A DNA stretch of 64,000 nt from Chloranthus sessilifolius (taxonomy: Eukaryota > Streptophyta > Magnoliopsida > Chloranthales > Chloranthaceae): assembly GCA_021018995.1 (NCBI GenBank), contig CM037585.1, positions 70,868,646 to 70,932,645 on the forward strand, given 5' to 3'. This document shows positions 33,321 through 45,133 of this stretch, piece by piece; the first letter of the stretch is position 1, and every line of letters begins with the position of its first letter. Position numbers and translations under genes: made by a program. Under the pieces are notes generated by a model, which saw only the letters and a list, made by a program, of their open reading frames with translations, was not told the origin of the DNA and made no database searches.

Positions 33321-33711
33321 GGTAAAAGGTCTTTAAACCCTAAGCTAGAACTTGTAAATCCAAAGGTTGAAAGGATCCTTAGACCTAGACACACACCACA
33401 GGGCCCTGCTATTGAAACTGAACTAGCTATCATGGCTGAGAGGTAGAGAACATTAAAAGAATACAATGCACCTGGAGAGTACACCTCCCCCTTCTGCATT
33501 CAATTTCCCTCTGTTGAGGGGAACTATGAAATTAAATCCTCCACCATCAGTATGCTGCTTTCATTTCATAGGCTGAGTAAAGAAGATCCCTATAAGCATA
33601 TCGGACAGTTTTTAGCACTTTGCACTACCTTCAACATTGCTGGCTTCGGACCTGAGGCCATTAAATTGAGGCCTTTTCCTTTCTCACTAAAGGACAAAGC
33701 CATGGTGGTCC
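33321..33711 (+). pseudogene. gag: gag N-terminal fragment, family A
   Basis: Encodes GKRSLNPKLELVNPKVERILR and, after an interruption, TSPFCIQFPSVEGNYEIKSS and LLSFHRLSKEDPYKHIGQFL, typical of the Athila gag N-terminus and collinear with gag of element C (50584-50051). Truncated by the junction with Tat sequence. Fossil. Confidence 0.8.
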
Positions 33712-34937
33712 AAAAGTATCCCTATCGTAGAATTTTCTTAGCGAGCATGTGACACCTGACGTGGGCTTCGCATACTCCCTCATGGATCTCCTTCATGATA
33801 TTGATCACTTCACTTTTTGTAAGGAACCTGAGCAAGATGTTATTGTAGGATCGCTTGTAAAGACATTCCCCACAAATGACATAGCCTGCCGCTAAACGTT
33901 GAATGGTTCGCCGGCCCGTCTTGGACGTACCCTCAGGGAAAGTTAGAGTCTCGAGGAAATTCTTAATATCTGAGAACCAAGGTGGCTCATAATCAGGCTT
34001 TGTGGGTTCTTCAATTTGGAGGCAGAAGGCTAGTTCATTCCTCTGCTCGATCATGATCGACTTCATTTCAACACCATACGGGATATCCACCATTGATGCC
34101 AAAGTTTCTAATGAGTTGGCAAAGTGATTCCTTATTCGAGGGACAATTGAGAATGCCACGTCTCTAAAACAAGCTATCAGATCCTCGAGGTGCTAATGGT
34201 AGGGGATCAGTTTCTCGTCTTTCATCTTTCAATCTCCATTCGTCTGGCATTTGATCAACTGTGAATCGCCAAATACCCAGAGGTGAGTTACATTCAGATC
34301 AAGTGTCGCCCGTAGGCTGCTACACAAGCTTCATACTCAGCCATGTTATTAGTGCAAGGGAAGTTAAGTTTGATAAAACTTGGTACGTGGGATCCTTTCG
34401 GTGAAATCAGAATAGTGCCAACTCTCTGAACATCGGCATTTACTGCCCTGTCAAATTGCATTACCCATGATTCTTCTGCTTCCTCAGTATCATCTTTCGT
34501 CACGTACAGGATGCCCTCATCAGGTAACTCAATTCTCAAAGGTTCATAATCTAGCAAAGGATTGTCGGCAAGGTGATCGGCCAGTGCCTGACCCTTAATT
34601 GACTTCTAAGTGATGTACGTGATGTCAAACACAAATAATAAAAGCTTCCATCATGCGGTTCGCCTAGTGAGAGCCGGCTTCTCGAATAGGTATTTCAACA
34701 GGTCCATTCGGGCCAGGAGTAGAACGGCTTGGGATAGCAAGTAATGGTGGAGCCTCTAAGTATCCCATATAAGAGCTAGGCATGCTTTCTCTAGATGAGA
34801 AAAGCGTGTCTCATAATCAGTAAACTTCTTGCTCAGATAGTAGATGGCATGCTCTCTTCTTTCTGTCTCATCATGCTGTCCTAAGATATATCCCATCGAG
34901 ACTTCCGTCGTGGAGAGATATATTAAGAGTGGTCTCC
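33712..34937 (-). mobile_element. pol: Tat-lineage pol fragment: RNase H, extra RNase H, integrase zinc finger
   Basis: Order on the minus strand: end of the Ty3-type RNase H (34937-34756; PLLIYLSTTEVSMGYILGQ and YYLSKKFTDYETRF), then the additional RNase H diagnostic of the Tat lineage (34557-34294; WVMQFDRAVNAD, FPCTNNMAEYEACV), then the N-terminal HHCC-type region of integrase (34159-33712; EIHEGVCEAHVRCHMLAKKI). The integrase core is missing because family A sequence replaces it at 33711. The right end is interrupted at 34938 by element B, and RT continues at 62666. Fossil with several breaks. Confidence 0.8.
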
Positions 34938-37368
34938 TGTTAAGACCTGAAAAGTACCACTTTCCCCCCCTTAACTTAATCTCTGTTAAACCCTTAATCA
35001 TTTAATAAAAGTGTTTTAAGCATGTTCTGTAGGTAATAAGTAGCAGCTGCCAATAAACCCCTAACCATGCCAAGAAGCTCACTGTTGCCCCAGAACTACC
35101 TCAGCAGAATGAAGGACGAAGCCAGACAGAGAGTTGGCTGAAGCACAGGCACATCTAAGTAGAAATAAATCAAGAAGAATGCCTCGCTCAAAATGTCGTA
35201 GGGTTTAATTGAGCCAGAGATAATGCCTTCGCTCAGTTGTCACGGTCTTCTGGAGGAAGCACAACAACTGGTCGCACAGTTTTCACGCAGTTTGGTGCCA
35301 GAAAGAATTGAAAAGTAGGCTTCACGAGGTCCTCACGAGGCTCAGTCTAAAGCATTCACGCAGTCTCGCGTAGCTCAAAAGAAGAATCGTTACGCTTCGC
35401 GCGACTCACTCAGAAGAGAGAGCTTCAGGTATTCCTGCACAGCTGTCAGCAAGAAGGCGTCATGAGATACGAAATGCACCGCTTCTTCATAAGGATCTCT
35501 CACGAGATTCACCAAGGGACGAACCGCACGAGCAATCCCCGCGCCATTCAAAGCTGAAAGAGCAATCTCGCGATAGCCATTTGTATTCTGCGATGACTAA
35601 AATGCCAATCCCATGACTGCATGAATTTCAAGTCAATTCAGCCCCGCGATGCCAATTCTACAACATGGAAAGGTCTGAAATCATTTCTAACCAGCGAAGA
35701 TCGAATTCTAAACTTCTCCCCACTTCTGCAAGGGCAATCTGGGAATCTCCAGCAATTAGGGCACACACTCTAATGCTTCAATCTCTGTGCACACGCCCCG
35801 AGGCATCCAAGGGATAAGAATGGGCCACAATTACATTGAGAAATTAGGGTTTTCCTAACCCTAATTGGAGGGGAAGTCGATTGCTATATAAGCCTAAGCC
35901 TAGCTTAGGTTTGTGGATTGATCCTCTCTTTTGGGACTTAACTTCTGTGCTTCTTCTCCAAAAAATCAACTGTAGAATTACAGTAGGCTAAGGTTAGGGT
36001 TTAGGAGTTTTCTTCTTTTTCCTTTTTCTTTCTCTCCATAGTCCAGCATTTGCTGGCTATGCCTTTTGTATGATTATCTGGTATAGATTTTAGTGGAGTT
36101 TTTGTAATAGGATCTGTTGCATGTATGGGATATTGTTTTTGTTGTGAGTTGTGCTGTACAAGGTTGCTGCCTTGAGATCCTCCATTGCTAAGTTGTTTTG
36201 TAAGCAATGGAGGATTGGTTCTAAGATACTATTTAGATCTAAGTGACATGTGTGTCTAGGTTAGGCACTTTGCAGGCCTTCCCCCACCACATGACCCACT
36301 AAATCTGAATCCCCATGGGAACTTGTGCTTGTAGCCTTGTGAACATGGTGGCGGTAGCAATATTCTTATTCTGTCTTAGACCTTTGTGAGGAGGATAGCC
36401 TCTGTGGATAGTCTGTGACCATTCAAGTGGACAGATTATAGCCCTAGGGTGAGGCCAATTCATGGAACTAAGACAGATTCTTCTTCTCTGCACTTGTGCT
36501 TGTAGCCTTCTGGGAGATTGTGCAGTGACGGAGTCTCCTACAGTTGAATAGATCCACCATCAGATTGCAGATCTGAGTTCAATGTAGAGATTGTAAGCTT
36601 GTGACTAGATCACTGCAGTCTTTCTAAAGCAGTGATCAGCCATGCTTAAAATCTAATACTCAAACTCTTGCTGGTTCTGTGTGTCCAGGCTTGTGCACTT
36701 TGTAGGCCTAGCCCCACACACCGAACTTTAGAGGATGAGGTTCCAATGGATTCTTGAGCTTGTAGCATGGATGAAGTAGTGTCGACAATGGTAAACTTGT
36801 TCTGACTCATCTCTGGATTGTGGTTCCCCTATTGGATAGTCTGTGACCATTTGAGTGGACAGGTTATAGCTTTAAGGGATTGGATCATGGCACAGGAGTG
36901 AGTTAGATTCTTTCTCCTCTTTGGTGATAATGTAGACATTGGACAGGATTTCTATAGCATGATCCGAATCAGTTACGACCCCATCGATCTCAGATCTAAT
37001 AACATACTTCTCACCCTTTTTCATTTATTTTCTCACTCCACCACTCTTCTTAACCCTTTCTGTAATCTAGACAGTAAGTTGCCTTAGGATTAAGATTATA
37101 GTGACTTTAAATCCCCTTCCACTTAGGATTGCCAAATCTGGAGATCCTACTAAGGATAGCTCCTTTGGAGCTTTAGATCAACTTCCCTGTAGGACAAACT
37201 CTTACTTATCAAAACTTGCTACAACAGACCCTGTATCTTACAGGAGTGTGCATATTTTAGGCTTGCTGCTCAGTAATCATCACTCTACCTTTCACTCATT
37301 TTTTATTTACCCCATTCCTATCACTATCTTCAATAAAGTTAGTAGCAAGCACTCAAAATAGACCAACA
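34938..37368 (+). mobile_element. Family B 5' LTR
   Basis: 2431 bp, TGTTAAGACCTG...ACCAACA. U3 (35190-35690) is dense in CGCGA, CACGAGG and CGCAGT words. TATATAAG lies at 35886-35892, followed by a leader containing TTAGGGTTT. The U5 block CTCTTACTTATCAAAACTTGCTACAA is at about 37199-37225. Confidence 0.9.
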
Positions 37369-37374
37369 AGTTTT

Positions 37375-37392
37375 TGGCGCTATTGCCGGGGA
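37375..37392 (+). promoter_or_regulatory. Primer-binding site, tRNA-Asp type
   Basis: TGGCGCTATTGCCGGGGA, six bases after the LTR end, two differences from the plant tRNA-Asp 3'-end complement. Confidence 0.9.
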
Positions 37393-37684
37393 CATTGATC
37401 TCTTAGTAGATTCTAGATTTTTGATTCTTTATTGTTTGGTAGCTGCACTTGTGAATAATTGATACTGCTGAATTACATTTGAAAATTTTCTTACAGATCT
37501 AGACCGTAGGAGAGAAGGAGAGTAGAATTGAACTGGGAGTCTAGCTACCTCTATTTGCATTTCTCTAACCCTCAAAACTCAGTCTATTTCTCCTTTCAAG
37601 ATTCCATAGTAGTTGATTAGGATAGTTGCAATTTTTATTAGATGCAATGTGCCTGCGAATAGTCGTCCCTGCTATTGGTGTGTG

Positions 37685-38306
37685 TGCATGTTAGGAAGGA
37701 GATCCCTCAGTCCTACATTAGAGCCTGCTAACCCTGAGATAGAAAGGGGTAGAAGACCGAGAAGGCACAAACACACCACAGTCGAGCCCCCTATTGAAAT
37801 AGAGACAGCAGTTATGGGTGAAGAGCAACCTAGAACATTGAAGGAATTGAATGCTCCGGATGATTACAATTCTCCATTCAGCATTCAATTCCCAGATGTT
37901 TAGGGTAATTATGAGATCAAAACATCCATCTTCCAAATGCTTCCTTCTTTCCATAGGCTTAGCCAAGAAGACCCTTACAAGCACATTGACCAGTTCTTGG
38001 CCCTGTGCACGACATTCTCCATTACTGGTTTGGGACCAGAACCCACTAGGTTAAGGCTCTTTCCTTTCTCCTTAAAGGACAGGGCCATGACCTGGTTATC
38101 TACTCCCCCAAACAATAGCATCACTTCCTGAAAAGACCTCCAGACAAGATTTCTGTCTAAATTTTTCCCCGAGACCAAGACCAGCCAATTGAGGAAGGGC
38201 ATACTTTCTTTTGCCTAGTCCCCAACTGAAGATTTTAACCAATGGTGGGATAGATTTAAAGAGATGCTCAAACAATGTCCCCACCACAAGATCTCTGACA
38301 GGTAGC
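37685..38306 (+). pseudogene. gag: gag N-terminal region, family B
   Basis: Begins near MLGRRSLSPTLEPANPEIER and continues with DDYNSPFSIQFPDV and LPSFHRLSQEDPYKHIDQFL and LRLFPFSLKDRAMTW, collinear with Athila gag of elements A and C. It stops at the LTR of element C. A few interruptions. Capsid-type protein by family knowledge. Confidence 0.85.
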
Positions 38307-40159
38307 TGTTGTTGCTTCCTAGTGTGCTCGATTTATGTGTGTTTTGAAAACAGGTTTACAACTGCTAAATTATAATGAATCTAGAATATTAAAAAGACTA
38401 AAGAAGTATCAGCACAGGTAGAAGTGAATTAGCCTGCAAGATCAGGGCCAATTGTAGCAAGTTTTAAATGCAAGTGAGTGAAAGATCGTCCACAGAGAAT
38501 TTGTCTAAAATGCAAGATAAACCTCCAGATCTGAGCTACCAGATCTGGCCTCTTATCCTATCTAGAAAGCACATACGATGGGGAGGTTGAATTTGTCACA
38601 TTAACTAAAAAGTTAAAAGTAAAAGTTAAACTAAATGATCTAGATCCGAGTTAGGGGAACGTTTGAGGTAAACTTATAAAAATTGGAGAAGTAATATCTA
38701 ACTTTGATTTGGTCCTTGAAATCTAATGAGAATGACTGCAGCTCAACAGAGAGGTGATCCAATCTTCATCTGGCTACAAGCGCAGGTGTAAGAGAAATAA
38801 ATCTAATTCAAGGATTAGGCTTACGCTTATGGCTATGGTCTATCCACTTTAATGGCCACAAACCATCCAATAGTCCTTAATCCAAATCCTTAATTTAGAA
38901 CAAGAAATATCACTACAAATGTCGTGAGAGACTAGGTTACAAACACTAACTCTCACATGATTAATGAATCAAGGGAAATTGCATGAAAAATAGTGAATCT
39001 AAAGGAGTCTAATGCAATAAAGAGATCAGAGGGAACCCTTAACATGAGTCCAATGGAGAATGCACGGTTTATAGCAACCTATTCAAACTCACCATTACAA
39101 TTACAGAGCACAGCTTAAACAGCTCTCAGATTTGTAGTCTTGAATACAACTCTCCTTTGAACTACAGAAGTATCTCACAGCTCTCAATTGCAAGTACAAG
39201 GTGAGGCTATTACAGGGATTTCAGACAAACTATCTGATTTGGAAATGGGGGATTAGGAATGAAACTCAAAATCTGGATGCCCAAATTGGGCAAATGGTTC
39301 GTCTATTTATAGTTATCCCTAAGTCCAGCTCAGATGTGTATCAACCAATCAGAAGTGCTCAGATCTGTATTGACCAATGGTAGTCGAGCACGAGGATCCA
39401 GATCTGTTCTCGCCAATCAAAATTCCTCGAACTGGTTCAGCCAATCAGGTGAAAAAGGCATCAATTCTGTTATGCATTTTGAAAGTCTGTTAGAGTTTCT
39501 AGAAGTTCCCGCCAAGTTATTTCATCTCTGGGTGCTTACGTGGGGTGGAATATGCCTTCGCTTCATGCTTAGAATCCTCTGGAATGTCCCTAGGTTTTTA
39601 AACGCAGTGGGACGCGTGAAACAGATTACTGAATTGCCCTTGCAAAAGCTGGGAATCTCCAGAATACCTTTTCGCATAGCTTAGGGGGCTTTTCGCAAGG
39701 TGTTGTAACTCCTGAAGCTCTTTTCGCAATGTTCTAGTTCTGTTCGAATTGAGTTTTCTTCTTTTCGAAAAGGTCAATCATCTCTTCGAAGAGTTCAGAT
39801 GTTCTTCGAAAGCTAAGCCTGGAGTTTTAGTTCTTTTCGCAGAGTTCAGGTTCTTTGCGAAAAGTACTCTGTAGTGCATTTTTCTGTTCGAATTGCTCCA
39901 TACTTCTTTTCTGGGTTGAGACCAGGTCTTTGCCTCTTCAATTCAGACCTTTCAATAGCTAGTGAGGTTGTTTCTTCTCTTTCTTCCTTTGGATTAACAT
40001 GGATTGTCATCTTTTTGGCACTTTTACGCTACTTTTATGGTTAAGCCTGTCTTTATTGTTAGCTGCAACACAAGCACTTAAAACACTTATTTAGTTCTCT
40101 CAAAGGTCTATCAAGACTCAAGTTAAGGGGTGAAAAATGGTATTTTTCAATTCTCAACA
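38307..40159 (-). mobile_element. Element C 3' LTR
   Basis: TGTTGAGAATTG...AACAACA on the minus strand. TATAAATAG at 39303-39311 (minus). U3 carries the TTCGAA motif array at 39668-39895. The U5 block with TTTAAAACTTGCTACAATT lies at 38453-38472. Confidence 0.9.
39668..39895 (-). repeat. TTCGAA/TTCGCAA motif array in U3 of element C
   Basis: About ten motifs, including perfect palindromes CTTTTCGAAAAG (39761-39772) and CTCTTCGAAGAG (39782-39793), and variants TTTTCGCAAG, TGTTCGAATTG and CTTTGCGAAAAG. Confidence 0.85.
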
Positions 40160-41033
40160 CACCCCCAAACCTAAGCTTTGCTAGTCCCTGAGCAAAGACA
40201 AAAGTAAAAAAAACAAAGTAAAAAGCCACTTTTGTAGGGAGCACAGTTGCATTTAGCATATGCAACAAGCCTTTTAAACCCCTAGGTGATCCCTAGTGGA
40301 GGAGTGAAGTCTCCTGAGGGTTTTCGATGGCACTACAAACTTCTTCAATAAATCGCTTAAGATCATCAGCTCTTACATTCTATAACTTTCATCCACTCTG
40401 TTTATTCACACCTGCATCAGTCATGTTGTAAGAAGATTTTTCAAGAAAAAATATCAGTTCAAAACTAAAATTCTGCTGTAATTCTTGTTACTACTAAGTC
40501 AATTTATGTCAAAGGTTATTTACAAGAAAAATTAATGAATAGCTTGCCTTCGATTTAGGAATCCAGCTTCGATATTACCCCAATGAGTTGATTTCAAACC
40601 CAACTCTCACCAGGATTTTCACTCAACATGTAAGTAAGAGGGTTGTACTATTTCACACGGCTCAAGAGCAGTTACAACCCTCAAATAGGATTGTAAGCAT
40701 GAGCATAGGCATTGCTTTTAGTTCAGAATTCCCTGCTCTTTTCACCATAGATTACACAAATTCTTATCTCCATGTGATAGCTCAATCCATCATTGATCAG
40801 TAAGGACTTTACTGGGGTTGTAATGTGGCTTATGGGTGAAATTTCTCAAGAATAAAGGGGTGGAATGGTGTTCAAATTTGAGAAGTCAGTCAAGGTAAGG
40901 AGGTGATATACAAACCTTCTTTACTTCAACATATTTTCATTTTCTTCTTTGAATTTTCAGAGCCAAAGTGGCCATCTTTTTCTCTTTCTTTTTCAAACTT
41001 CCAATGAAATGCCTACTCTCTTTTTGTTTTGCT

Positions 41034-41068
<35 letters not shown>

Positions 41069-41926
41069 TTATTTATTATTATTTTTTTTCAAATTAGCAT
41101 TGACTGGAATGCCACATTTCCTCTGCTGTTACATCATTGCCTTCAACTTGTACCCTTCTTTTGTTATCAAATTGTTACTCAATTCTCCTTTCTTCAGCTT
41201 CCTTCCCTTTATCTTCTGACTTCTCGGAGTGAGGGTTAGGCTAAATGAAGTTGATGAGGTTTCAAAGGAATCTTGGATTTGTACAACTCAAATGGTGTGT
41301 ATCAAGGGCAGTTTCAAAAGGTGGGGCTTTGTAAGGTTCAAACTGTCCAAAAGGAGGCCTTACATCATGTCTTTAATATCATGAGTGCTATCAAATTATT
41401 TCAATTTGGATATGTGTAACTTCTAGTGCAAGAAAGCAGATTCAATTAGTCCCAAAAGCAGAAAAAATTGCCAATTGATACCTCTAAAGAATACATTTCA
41501 GGCCCAAACCTGACTGGGTGTGGGTTTTTTATCAAATTCCTGAGGTGTATCCTCACTATTTTCCTTCTTTTTAGGTTTACAAAAACATCAATTTTGTTTT
41601 GGAAATCTCTTAACATTCACTTCATGAAAGTATTAGAATTACACTAGAAATTAATTTCAAAAGGTTTTTAACTTCTTCATATATATATATATATATTTTT
41701 TCTTCAAAACAGCAGGTGTGAAATTACTTTATTTTCAAAAATTCCACTGATCATAAGCTGTACCGATGTTAACTCAATTATTGATTTCTGTCACCCCCCC
41801 AAACCAAAGGGGAGCAGGGTCCACGCTGGTCCAAAGCAGAGAAGATATAAGCAAGAAAAAAAAATCATGATCACAAAAGGACAGACAGAAATGCACAGGA
41901 ATTACACAAGAAAAAAAAATAGAATT
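40160..41926 (-). mobile_element. 3' non-coding region of element C with two polypurine-like tracts
   Basis: The true tract GGTTTGGGGGTG abuts the LTR at 40171-40160 (minus). A second, GGTTTGGGGGGGTGACAG, lies at about 41805-41788, 1.63 kb upstream and next to GCTCC, the same setting as in elements E and B2. (TA)n microsatellites at 41037-41062 and 41681-41694. No coding sequence seen. Confidence 0.75.
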
Positions 41927-44389
41927 TTATATTACAAACTCATGACACAGATAAGTACAATGTGATCTAATAACTGGGGTCAAAATCTGTATCATAAGTT
42001 GGTTCAATTGGCTCAGAATCGAGTCATGGAATCGAATCGAATCAGATTGGAGTCTCAACTTGATTGAGCTTTCTCTGGATTGTGTTTTGCATTCCTCTGA
42101 ATTGATCTTTTTGGTGAGGCCAATGTACTTGCCAAGTCTAGTGGTCTTCAGTTTTTCTTGGTCAAGTTGTGCTTGCAACATGGTCACCTTGTGCTGCTCA
42201 CTCTGAACCATCTGAAATGTTTGACCCAGCAAGTCCTTCATTTTCTCTCTCAAATTTCATAAATAACTCCAACTTCTGAATCTGGTTTTCATAAGGGGTT
42301 CGAATGTAGGCTTGTAAATCAGCTAACCCCTTTAGAACATCTCTACAGATATAAGGATTTTCTTCCATGGCTCTTCTGAGGGTGGCAAATCTGGGAAGGG
42401 GAATGGAATGGTAGGGGACCAAAGATGTCCCAGCTGTGGGAGGGGGAGAAGAAGTGTCTAGAAGGAGGACTTCAGGGTCGGTCTGAGTGGCTTGCTCAGA
42501 GAAAGTGGGGAGTGGTGAAGGGGATGTAACCAGAGGGACTTCAGGTTCAGTTTGGGTTGCATGGGTAGTAGTGGTGGGGGTGGGCAGATCAACCAATACT
42601 ACCTCTGGTTCAGTTTGGGTAGCATGGGAATCAACAGTAGGTGGCGGTTGTGTGGGATGTGGAGGTTAAGGTTTGGAGCAGGTCATTGGTCATAGACTGG
42701 TTTTCTGTGTTGATTTGGAGTTGGGCTTGGATGGATTGGAGGTAGGCAAGTATTTGGTTAATAGAGGCAGGTGGGGGAGAGGTGGGCATAGCAGGGACTG
42801 GTACAACTGAAGTGGAGGGTGGGGGTGCAATGGCTGTAAAGGGAGAAGTAGGTAAGTGAGTGAATGATGAGGGTCAGGTATAGGGATAGGCTAAATCCCC
42901 ATGGTTTCAAAAATAGATCCCATTAAGGAAGAATAAGCCTCTGTAGTGAAAGGCTCAGGTTCAGGTGTATGGGATACTTCAAGTGTGTGGGCTGAATGAG
43001 CAGGTGAATTTGAGGGGCTTTGGAGCAGAGGAGTGCAGGGAAATGGGGCAATAAAGTCTGCAGTTAAAACATGGGCATTGGTGGGAGAAATTGGTGGTGT
43101 GAGTATGGTTGGAGTGGTTGGTGTAAAGGGGGAATCTATAATTGGAATAATGGAGGGTATGGGAGATGGGACAGCAGGGATAGGTGAAGTGGCAGGGGCT
43201 AGAATAGGGGAGGAGGGTGAAAGGCCAACTTCCTCAAGAATTGGTGCAGCTAAAGAGCTGGTCACCACAGGGTCTGGCAGAGCTGCTTCAAGAAGTGGTG
43301 CAGCTAAAGAGCTGGTCACCACAGGTGTTCCGCTAAAATCGCTCTAAGGGAACCTGAGGCAGGGGCGTGTTCAGTGTGTTCATTACCTGCAGCAGTGTGT
43401 TCACCTTCCTCTCTTATTCTTCTCAGCATGGCTTGGCTTGTAGTCCAAGCCTTTTTCCCAAAATTGTGAGGAGCAATGACTTCAAATGGCTCCTCATTAT
43501 TAATGTCAAACTTGGCTCTGAGGAGGGCTGTGATCAATCTACCAAATGGGAGGCCAGCTAATTTCTGCTCCTTTTTCAACTTGGCACTAATATCAGCCAT
43601 GGCTTCAAAAATTAACATAGGGGCATTGAAAAACTGCCCCTTAGAAAAATGAAAGAGAGCCTCCAGAATTGGTGTTCTCCTCTCTTGGCTGTGCCCGGTA
43701 ACATAAAAACTTCCCCTCAAAATGGAGTCCATCAATAGAAATTGGGGGGCTAGGTCTCTCCTCATGATGAACTGTCCAGTGCCCACAATTCCTTGGGTTA
43801 AATGTGTAGCCATTTCTCTAAAGGAGGCTGTTTCTGGAGTAGCCAATGGACCAGAAGGATCAAATTGGAAGGGTATCCCCAAAGCATTCCCTATGTCTTC
43901 AAATGTGACAGTAAGATCGCAATCAGCAATAAAGATAACTAGGGTAGGGACATCAGCATCTCTTTCAGTGACCTTGATTAGGTTTTGGTACCATAACTTC
44001 ATTCGTGGGTAAATTTTCTCTGGCAAGGGGGTAAGGATATTGCTTAGTGAGGCATCTCTTATGTATTTCAAAGATAACAGGCAATTCGGTTTGTTGGCGA
44101 AAAACGTTTCGTCCACAATCAGCTCAGGAATTAGCTTCTGAGCTTCAATGAATGGATTTGGCAGTACCAAATGTATAGGCAGAGGAGGAAGTTCAGGCTC
44201 AGGGCTAGCAGCAGTAGGGATGGGATCCTCATGTCGAACTTTCTTTCCTTTCTCCACCCTATCCGCTTTATCCATAGATAGTTTTCTTTTGGCTGAAGTT
44301 TTGGCTTTTCCTTTTGGGGTAGGTTTGCTAACTTTCTTAGTAGAGGATTTTGGGAACATGGCAGCCAACGATTTCTCCGCTTTTCCCAT
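41927..44389 (-). pseudogene. ORF3 of element C (PF20167-like accessory protein)
   Basis: The longest open stretch runs 44617-43316. I favour the start at 44389 (MGKAEKSLAAMF) because the upstream part reads as leader and the homolog in element E starts with the same kind of Lys-rich segment. Domains in order: basic, nuclear-signal-like N-terminus (KKVSKPTPKGKAKTSAKRKL); central domain with IFIADCDLTVTFEDIGNALG, GHSQERRTPILEALFHFSKG and LPFGRLITALLR; Pro/Ser/Thr-rich region (43322-42300); then a segment with MREKMKDLLGQTFQMVQSEQ of coiled-coil character. This protein follows integrase in Athila elements; its role is unknown, and an Env-like role has been proposed for Athila third ORFs but no signal peptide is seen. 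A few breaks downstream of the central domain. Confidence 0.75.
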
Positions 44390-45133
44390 TCTAAATTGAT
44401 GTATGAAAATGCCCACAACAGATGCTGACATAAAATCAAAATTTTCAAATGATAAACAGAGAGAATGTGTAGAGAAATATCGAGATCTAGGGTTTTTGAT
44501 TGAACGAGTTGTTTGCTTGCAGAAATCCCCCAGACTAGAAGCTAAAATCCTTCTCTGAAAACTCAAATGATCGAACAAAGGTGAAGAAAAATGTAGCAAG
44601 CTTCTCAATTCGTGCAAGGAAAGAACGAAATAGGATTTCTGTGGAACAGGTCGCTCTTCAGAAAGCTTTCGAATATGAAACCCCTATTTCGAAAGGGTTT
44701 AAATATACTCAGAGTTAATTTCGCAAAGTTCTTTTTAAGTTTTCGAAAAGTTTCAAAATAGACCTTTTGACAACAGCGAATGGCATCAGTACCATTCGAA
44801 AAGTTAATAGCTTCATAAACATCTTTTCGAAAAGAAAATAGCTTCAGAAATATTTTTTCGAAAAGAAAATAGCTTCAGAAATATCTTTTCGAAAAGAAAA
44901 TAGCTTCAGAACCAACTATTCGAAAAGCAAATCCTTGCTTTCGAGCAGTTCGTTACAAATCCAGAGTCTTTTCGAAATGTAAATTGAACTTTGCGAAAAG
45001 AGAATTATTACTTTGCGAATTAGCTTGGAGCATATTTAAACCATGCGAAAAGAGACAAATCATGAATAAAAACAGAAACAAAGAAACGAAGCAAAAACTA
45101 TGAAATAAAAACATAATGTACAGTTATCTACCA
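44390..45133 (-). promoter_or_regulatory. ORF3 leader of element C: TTCGAA array and promoter-like elements
   Basis: About fourteen TTCGAA, TTCGAAAAG or TGCGAAAAG motifs at 44668-45052, including a threefold tandem (44820-44905, about 32-35 bp period) built on CTTTTCGAAAAG. On the minus strand a GTATATTTAAACCC TATA-like sequence follows at 44709-44696, and a telo-box-like AAAAACCCTAG at 44498-44488, then ORF3. The same motif occupies the LTR U3. Confidence 0.75.

Larger units (their letters stand above)
30385..33711 (+). mobile_element. Family A Athila-like element, 5' part
   Basis: LTR 30385-32970 (2586 bp, TATTATTCACTG...GAGCCAACA; TATATAAG at 31405-31412), primer-binding site 32977-32994, untranslated leader, then a gag N-terminal region (about 33320-33711). 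It stops abruptly against minus-strand Tat integrase at 33712. The 3' LTR and pol are not present. Broken and truncated. Confidence 0.8.
34938..38306 (+). mobile_element. Family B Athila-like element, 5' part
   Basis: 5' LTR 34938-37368, primer-binding site 37375-37392, leader, and gag N-terminal region to 38306, where element C is inserted. It lies inside the Tat RNase H/RT region. The matching 3' LTR start is at 62171. Fossil, gag interrupted. Confidence 0.85.

Noticed and set aside
41927-44617. Envelope gene in element C
   Set aside because: The third ORF shows no signal peptide or transmembrane segment; it matches the PF20167-like accessory protein of Athila elements.
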